Shown here in pieces: positions 58,336 to 64,000 of a DNA stretch of 64,000 nt. The notes under the pieces are model-generated. The model was not told the origin of the DNA. It saw only the letters and a program-made list of their open reading frames with translations, and did no database searches. This DNA comes from Saccharum officinarum (taxonomy: Eukaryota; Streptophyta; Magnoliopsida; Poales; Poaceae). Position 1 is the first letter of the stretch. The number at the start of each line of letters is the position of its first letter. The position numbers were made by a program, and so were the translations under genes. The stretch is taken from NCBI GenBank assembly GCA_020631735.1, contig CM036162.1, positions 91,808,401-91,872,400 of the forward strand, written 5' to 3'.

Positions 58336-61300
58336 CTCGTATGTTCACCTCACTTGAAGAGAATGGGAAATGTCAAGAGAATATCACATTTGGGGACAAT
58401 TCAAAGAGCAAAGTCAAGGGTATAGGCAAGATTGCAATATCAAATGATCACTCTCTCTCAAATGTGCTTTATGTTGCTTCATTGAGTTTCAACTTACTAT
58501 CCGTTGGGCAACTTTATGACCTTGGCTACCAATGCTTGTTCACTCCTAATGAAGTGGTAGTTACAAAGATAGATGACAAGCAAGTGATTTTCAAAGGCTT
58601 TAGATACAATAATCTTTATCTTGTTGATTTCACCTCCGAAGATGCAAATTTAATGACATGTTTGTTCATCAAAACTACACTTGGATGGCTTTGGCATAGG
58701 AGGCTTGCTCATGTTGGAATGAACACTCTCAACAAGCTATTGAAGAAAGAATTAGTAAGAGGTTTGAAGGATGTAAAGTTTGAGAAGGACAAACCTTGTA
58801 GTGCATGTCAAGCCAGCAAATAAATTGCAAACACTCATCCAACCAAAGCTTACATGTCAACATCAAGAGTGCTAGAACTTCTTCACATGGATTTGTTTGG
58901 TTCTACAACTTACAAGAGCTTGGGTGAAAATCTCTATTGCCTAGTGATTGTGGATGACTACTCAAGATACACTTGGACTTTCTTCCTTCATGACAAATCC
59001 GAAGTGGCAAATTGCTTCAAGAAGTTTGGAAAGAGAGCTCAAAATGAATTTGAAGTCAAGATAAAGAAGATTAGAAGTGACAATGGAAAAGAGTTTGACA
59101 ACACAAACATTGAAGCTTATTGTGATAAAATTGGAATCAAGCATGAAGTTTCATCAATCTACACTCCTCAACAAAATGGTGTAGTTGAGAGAAAGAACCG
59201 GACCTTGATCACCCTTGCAAGAACAATGCTAGATGAGTACAACACATCGGAGAAATTGTGGGCCGAGGCAATCAACACCGCATGCTATGCTTCAAATCAC
59301 CTCTTCCTACAAAAGTTTCTCAGCAAGACCCCCTATGAGTTGCTAAATGGGAAAAAGCCGGACGTCTCATTCTTCTGGGTGTTTGGTTGCAAATGCTACA
59401 TCTACAAGAAGCGTCAACACCTAGAGAAGTTTCAAAGACATTGTGATATTAATTTTCTTGTTGGTTACTCATCAAAGTCCAAAGCATATAGAGTATTTAA
59501 CCATGCCACCGGTTTGGTTAAAGAAACATATGATGTGGAATTTGATGAATCTAACGGCTCCCAAGGAGCAATTGAGAATTGTGATGATATTGGTGATGAA
59601 CCATTGAGGGAGGTAATGAAGAACATGTCGGTGGGAGACATCAAGCCTAAAGATGATGAAGACGATGTACAAATTGTCAATCCACCATCTTCATCACATG
59701 TGCCTCAAAATGATGACAAGAATGAGAGAGTTGAAAATGAAGATACTCATGTCTCTCATCAACAAGCCGAGGCACAAGCTCAAGATGTTGATGCTCCCCA
59801 TCCCTCTCCTCAAGTGGTTGATAGAAGAAACTCACCTCTACTTCAAGCACATCCACAAGATCTCATCATAGGGAGTCCTACAAAGGGTGTAATGACTCGA
59901 TCTCAAAAGCTTACTTCTTTTGTTGAACATCGCTCTTTTGTCTCTTGTCTTGAACCTAAGAATGTAGAAGAAGCTCTTCAAGATCTGGATTGGGTGAATG
60001 CTATATATGAAGAATTGAACAACTTCGCCCGCAATCAAGTTTGGACACTTGAAGAGCATCCAAAAGGTGCAAGAGTCATTGAAACCAAGTGGGTGTTTCG
60101 CAACAAGCAAGATGATCAAGGCGTAGTAGTGAGGAACAAGGCAAGACTAGTTGCAAAGGGGTTCTCTCAAGTTGAAGGTCTTGATTTTGGAGAGACCTTT
60201 GCACCCGTTGCAAGACTTGAAGCCATTCGTATCCTTCTTGCATATGCATCACATCATGAAATGAAACTATATCAAATGGATGTGAAAAGTGCTTTTTTAA
60301 ATGGCTTCATAAATAAACTAGTCTATGTTGAACAATCTTTCAGGTTTGAAGACCCTAGATATCCTAATCATGTTTATAGGTTGTCCAAGGCGCTATATGG
60401 GCTTAAGCAAGCCCCTAGAGCATGGTATGAGCGCCTCCGGGACTTCCTCGTTGAGAAGGGCTTCACTATTGGGAAGGTTGACACCACACTATTCACCAAG
60501 AAGCTTAATGAAGATATCTTCATTTGTCAAGTCTATGTTGATGATATCATCTTCGGGTCAACAAATGAAGACTATTGCAAAGAATTTGGTGAATTGATGT
60601 CGAAGGAGTTCGAGATGTCAATGATTGGTGAGCTAACATTCTTCTTTGGTTTTCAAGTCAAGCAAATGAGAGAAGGGATTTTTATCTCTCAAGAAAAGTA
60701 TACCAAGGATCTTCTGAAAAGATTCAAGATGGAAGAGTGTAAGCCAATCAAGACCCCAATGCCATCTAATGGACATCTCGACCTAGATGAGGGAGGTAAA
60801 CCAATTGATCAAACTCTTTACCGTTCTATGATTGGTAGCTTATTGTACCTTACCGCATCTAGGCCCGATATCATGTTTAGTGTGTGCATGTGTGCTCGCT
60901 TTCAAGCGTGCCCTAAAGAACCTCACCTAAGTGCCGTAAAAAGAATTTTAAGATATCTTAAGTACACCCCAAGCATCGGTCTTTGGTACCCCAAAGGAGC
61001 TAGATTCCAACTAGTTGGCTATTCCGATTCGGATTATGCCAGTTGCAAAATTGATAGAAAAAGCACATCCAGAGGATGCCATTTGCTTGGGAGGTCCTTA
61101 GTATTATGGTCATCTAAAAAGCAAAATAGTGTGGCTTTGTCCACCGCCGAGGCAGAATACATTGCCGTGGGGGCTTGTTGTGCACAAATCTTATACATGA
61201 AACAAACCATCCTAGAAATGAAAGTTGTTCTTAAAAAGGTGCCGCTGTTATGTGACAATGAAAGTACCGTCAAAATTGCTAATAATCCGGTACAACACTC

Positions 61301-61489
61301 ACGCACCAAGCACATTGATATCCGCCACCACTTTCTAAGAGATCATGTTGCTAAAATGATATATCACTAGAAGGTGTAAGAAGTGAAAATCAATTAGCGG
61401 ATATCTTCACTAAACCTTTAGATGAGGCTACCTTTTGTAGGTTGAGAAGTGAACTAAATGTGCTTGACTCTAGTAACTTTAAAAAATGA
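58336..61489 (+). pseudogene. Copia 2 pol, remainder (INT-RT-RNase H), one stop and one frameshift
   Basis: Continues the protease and then integrase (HRRLAHVGMN; DDYSRYTW; SDNGKEF; NGVVERKNRTL), RT (QMDVKSAFLNG; YVDDIIFGS near 60535) and RNase H (GYSDSDYASCK; STAEAEY; KHIDIRHHF). A TAA lies at 58821-58823. Near 61352-61356 (ctaaaatgat) the frame changes at an A-run, after which the usual LADIFTKPLD end of RNase H is read in the other frame to TGA 61487-61489. The start is given at the right-hand target duplication. Confidence 0.92.
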
Positions 61490-63209
61490 GCTTGTGTTGT
61501 TCCTTGCATTGCATTGTATTATTTGTCATGTTCAATTCCCCGCAATGCATCTAGAACTTGTCTAACATGGTTATGATAACCCTCCTTAGAGGAGTGAAGA
61601 AGCCTAACCGTGGATCAAACTTGACAAGCATCCTAGTCTTCCTTTCTCGCTTTGCATTGCATATGCATGGTTGTTGCTTTGTCGTTTCTTTTCGGTTTAG
61701 CTTTGAGTAACCTCTATGTTCGTCCATGAATAGAGAGAGCATTTGAAGCTCCTAAGGGTTCACAAACTCTATTGCATGGCCATACGTTGCTCCTCGGGTG
61801 TTTATTGAATATTTTCTTAAAAAACAATACTAGCCTAAGGCAAAATACTTTGAAAAACTTGAGGGTTTGAGTGAGGTCACTCATATCAGGTTCCAATTGG
61901 TGTTTATTTGAGTCTCTTTGAATTGGAACTTGATTGGGAGAAGTCACGTCGAAGATCGGATTGAAGAAAGGCGTTAAACAGTGATCGGACGCTGCACCGG
62001 ACGCGTCGTTGCTGACCACCGCGTCTAGTCCCGGCGTTCACCAGTGCGTCCGGTCATTCTCGAAGATTTTCTTTAAGATCTCTAACCGGACGCTGCATCG
62101 GACGCGCAGTTGCTGACCACCGCGTCCGGTCATCCGTTTTAGTCTTCCGGGCAATTCATGACCGGACTCTGTCAGCGTCTGATCGTGCATAATCGGACAC
62201 GTCCGGTCATTCTAGGAGCTTACTGGACTATGACCGGACGGTGCCTCCACCGTGTCCGGTCATGCGACCACCGCGTCCGGTCATCGCGCGAAAAACGGAT
62301 CTCACCCTTTTTAACCGTACGTTCGGATCTCGTGTTTTCCTCTTTCTTCTCGATCCACAGCCGCTCCGAACCCTAGCCACCTCGCCGGAATCTCGAGTGC
62401 CACCGGAGCTGCCCGCAGCCCAGTGCCGCTGCGCCGCCGTAGCCAAGCCGCAGCCGTGCGCTACCGCCCCACGCGCCACCACAGCCGCCCTGCGCGCCAC
62501 AGTAGCCGTGCGTAGCCGTCCCGCGCGCCACTGCAGCCGCCCTATGCCACCGTCCCTCGCGCCACCAGAGCCACCGGAGCCGCTCCACGCACCACCACGC
62601 CCGAGCCCCACCGTCTCATGCCCATGTTCTCTGCCGCGCACGCGCCACTGCACCGAGGTCCGTGCCCGCTGCCGCGAAGACCTGATTCTAGGAAACCTAA
62701 CCCTAGTCTTGCGAAGAATCATTCTTCGTCGAAGTTTTTTTTTTCTTTCGCGAGTTTCTGTCTCCGCGAGCGTCTCGGTCTCCGCAAGGTGACGTTTTTG
62801 CCTTGGATTAGGATTTGCCATTGAATTTCCGGTGAATTACTAATGCAATCTTTGATCTCATCGGTACTCCAGGGTTTCGATCGTCGTTTCTGTGTAACCC
62901 TAGCGTGTTGAGATCATCTTCCGTTCTTCGGAACTTCACTCATCCGAGGTAGCTATCGTGGTCCATTCATATCTTATCTAATATGCTTACTTTCATTAGG
63001 ATCTTACTCATCTATTAGATAATATATGTTGCTTATAGTAGATCCATCTATTCTATCATTTCAGTTTGTCCTGTCGGTGCTGTGTGTGTCAGGTGATCAG
63101 TTGTGAATCCAAGGCCAAGCCTACGGATACAGATTGAGGCCAAGCCTCACGAGTGTTAGTTCATCATTTGTTACTGTCCAATTTTTCTCAGATACAACAG
63201 TTTGTCAGT
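61490..63209 (+). other. Copia 2 post-pol region: motif cluster and gene-like leader
   Basis: 61490-61980 is non-coding. 61982-62284 holds another cluster of GACCGGACGC/GCGTCCGGTC motifs. 62330-62820 is GC-rich and low-complexity. 62822-63209 resembles a plant 5' leader, with a candidate intron from gtagct at 62949 to a cag at 63062-63064 or 63090-63092. No TATA box was recognised. Confidence 0.6.
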
Positions 63210-64000
63210 ATGGTTCGCTACAAGAATGCTGGTGGTGCACCTAGTGACGGGGACGAGAGTCCTCCTAGGAGGACAGAGGTCGCTCGTGGCAAGCGAGTAA
63301 AGATAGCCGCCAAGAAGAGAAAGAGGACACTCACAGAGGCAGAGGTGGCTCAGGCAGTTGCAGATGCAGCAGAGGCAGCAGAGAGAGGTGGCAGGAGTAG
63401 TGGTATACGTATTGGCGAGAGTCGCTTTCACCTTGAAGGTCGACATCTCAGTACTGAGGCTACCGAAGAGACAGTGGATGCACCTACAGAGCAGCCTACC
63501 GAGGACCCAGAGGAGACTAAGGAGCAGACAGTTCACTCTCCACAGCGTCATCGCTTAGGACGTACGCGAGCTCAGGTGACTCCCAGGCCAGAGGGTCAGC
63601 GTCGTGGAGGTCGTCCACCTCCCAGGGCTCAAGGTCACCCCCCAGTTGAGCACTTTGACCTTAGGGGAGCTACAGCTAGACAGGTTCAGGCCCTCAGGTT
63701 CGTTGAGGTCACTCGGTGGTTCCCACCTCAGCGGGATCCCCGGGCTTCAGAGGGTTTCTACACATCTCTGCACGAGGACTTCTATAGAGCATATGTCGAC
63801 AGCGGGATTGCTTTCAGACCTCAGAGAGTCTGTCGACTGGAGGCCTTAGTTGAGGTGGTTGGTGAGCAGCTCCATCCACATCTATCCTTTCTATTAGGAT
63901 TGTCAGATCTTCTTGGACGGACTAGAGCATACTGCGGGACCTGGGTTAGAGAGTTCTATTCTTCACTTTGGATTGATCCAGCACATGAGTTCATTCAATT
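63210..64000 (+). CDS. Third ORF of copia 2 (post-pol, env-position), open to the window edge
   Basis: ATG at 63210 opens 263 codons with no stop before the window ends. The N-terminus starts MVRYKNAGGAP and is followed by a strongly basic KRVKIAAKKRKR stretch (about residues 30-42), which could be a nuclear-localisation signal. A Glu/Gln/Pro-rich spacer follows, then a more structured region (FYTSLHEDFYRAYVDSGI, about residues 185-205, and LLGLSDLLG). Position after pol matches the optional env-like ORF of Sireviruses. However, the visible part has no signal peptide, no transmembrane helix and a nuclear-type signal, so an envelope role is not supported. It resembles putative plant transposon protein domains found in such elements. 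Function unknown. It is notable for lacking stops while gag and pol of the same element are broken. Confidence 0.7.
   Translation, partial: MVRYKNAGGAPSDGDESPPRRTEVARGKRVKIAAKKRKRTLTEAEVAQAVADAAEAAERGGRSSGIRIGESRFHLEGRHLSTEATEETVDAPTEQPTEDPEETKEQTVHSPQRHRLGRTRAQVTPRPEGQRRGGRPPPRAQGHPPVEHFDLRGATARQVQALRFVEVTRWFPPQRDPRASEGFYTSLHEDFYRAYVDSGIAFRPQRVCRLEALVEVVGEQLHPHLSFLLGLSDLLGRTRAYCGTWVREFYSSLWIDPAHEFIQ

Larger units (their letters stand above)
41771..64000 (+). mobile_element. Second Ty1/copia Sirevirus-like element (copia 2), interrupted; 3' end outside window
   Basis: Begins tgaaagcatctagg at 41771. It has LTR, PBS, gag, pol, a long post-pol region and a third ORF that runs off the window; the 3' LTR is not seen. 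A gypsy element (45824-58335) is inserted in the protease coding region, with TSD ctcat/ctcgt. Excluding that, about 9.7 kb of the element is visible. It is related to, but clearly distinct from, copia 1 in gag and LTR. Confidence 0.9.

Noticed and set aside
58146..58340. Apparent N-terminal extension of the copia 2 pol frame
   Set aside because: This part is gypsy LTR sequence; the real pol continuation starts after the target duplication at 58336-58340.
63210..64000. Calling the third ORF an envelope gene
   Set aside because: No signal peptide or transmembrane helix in the visible part and a strong basic cluster; position alone is not enough.
1..64000. tRNA, rRNA or microRNA hairpin genes
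   Set aside because: No cloverleaf with A and B boxes or rRNA sequence noticed; hairpins seen are explained by MITEs. A tRNAscan or small-RNA mapping would be needed to be certain.

Overview
This is nuclear DNA of a grass (Poaceae; the LTR motif content suggests Andropogoneae such as the sugarcane, sorghum, Miscanthus or maize group, which is an inference). The evidence is spliced plant genes with GT-AG introns, abundant Stowaway, Ac/Ds-type and other small DNA transposons, and large nested Ty1/copia Sirevirus-like and Ty3/gypsy Tat-like retrotransposons.

Layout. 1-16110 is gene space. It holds the last two exons of ribulose-phosphate 3-epimerase (73-377), a complete 14-exon uridine kinase/UPRT-like gene (2531-8521, 490 aa predicted) and a 3-exon Golgi-type nucleotide-diphospho-sugar transferase gene (14253-16110, 345 aa predicted). 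All are on the + strand and separated by MITE-rich spacers. Several small elements have clear target-site duplications: a 403-bp hAT-like element, a Ds-like element, a hAT-like element inside intron 7 of the kinase gene and a Stowaway in its intron 11.

16640-36218 is an L1-type LINE (ORF1 and ORF2 overlapping as ATGA) disabled by in-frame stops. It is split by a young Sirevirus-like copia element (22868-33997, 2.3-kb LTRs differing at about 12 positions, 5-bp TSD aaacc). 36219-41770 is repeat-rich spacer with captured gene scraps: an HSP70-like fragment, and a 969-bp inverted-repeat element carrying a J-domain-like and an antisense peroxidase fragment.

41771 to the window end is a second Sirevirus-like copia element with 5' LTR, gag, pol and a third ORF running off the edge. 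It is interrupted by a 12.5-kb Ty3/gypsy Tat-like element (45824-58335). That gypsy element has lost most of pol. It keeps a five-exon antisense gene with its own TATA box, and three copies of a 483-bp tandem repeat before the 3' LTR.

How the parts relate. The three cellular genes are independent housekeeping or cell-wall-type functions (pentose phosphate cycle, pyrimidine salvage, glycosylation) and do not form a pathway. The second half of the window is a nested-insertion record: LINE, then copia 1 inside it; copia 2, then gypsy inside it. The most unusual features are the spliced antisense gene of the gypsy element, the post-pol ORF of copia 2 with a gene-like leader, the shared stop plus splice-acceptor-like junction between gag and pol in both copia elements, and C-to-T type nonsense decay in the older elements but not in the young one.
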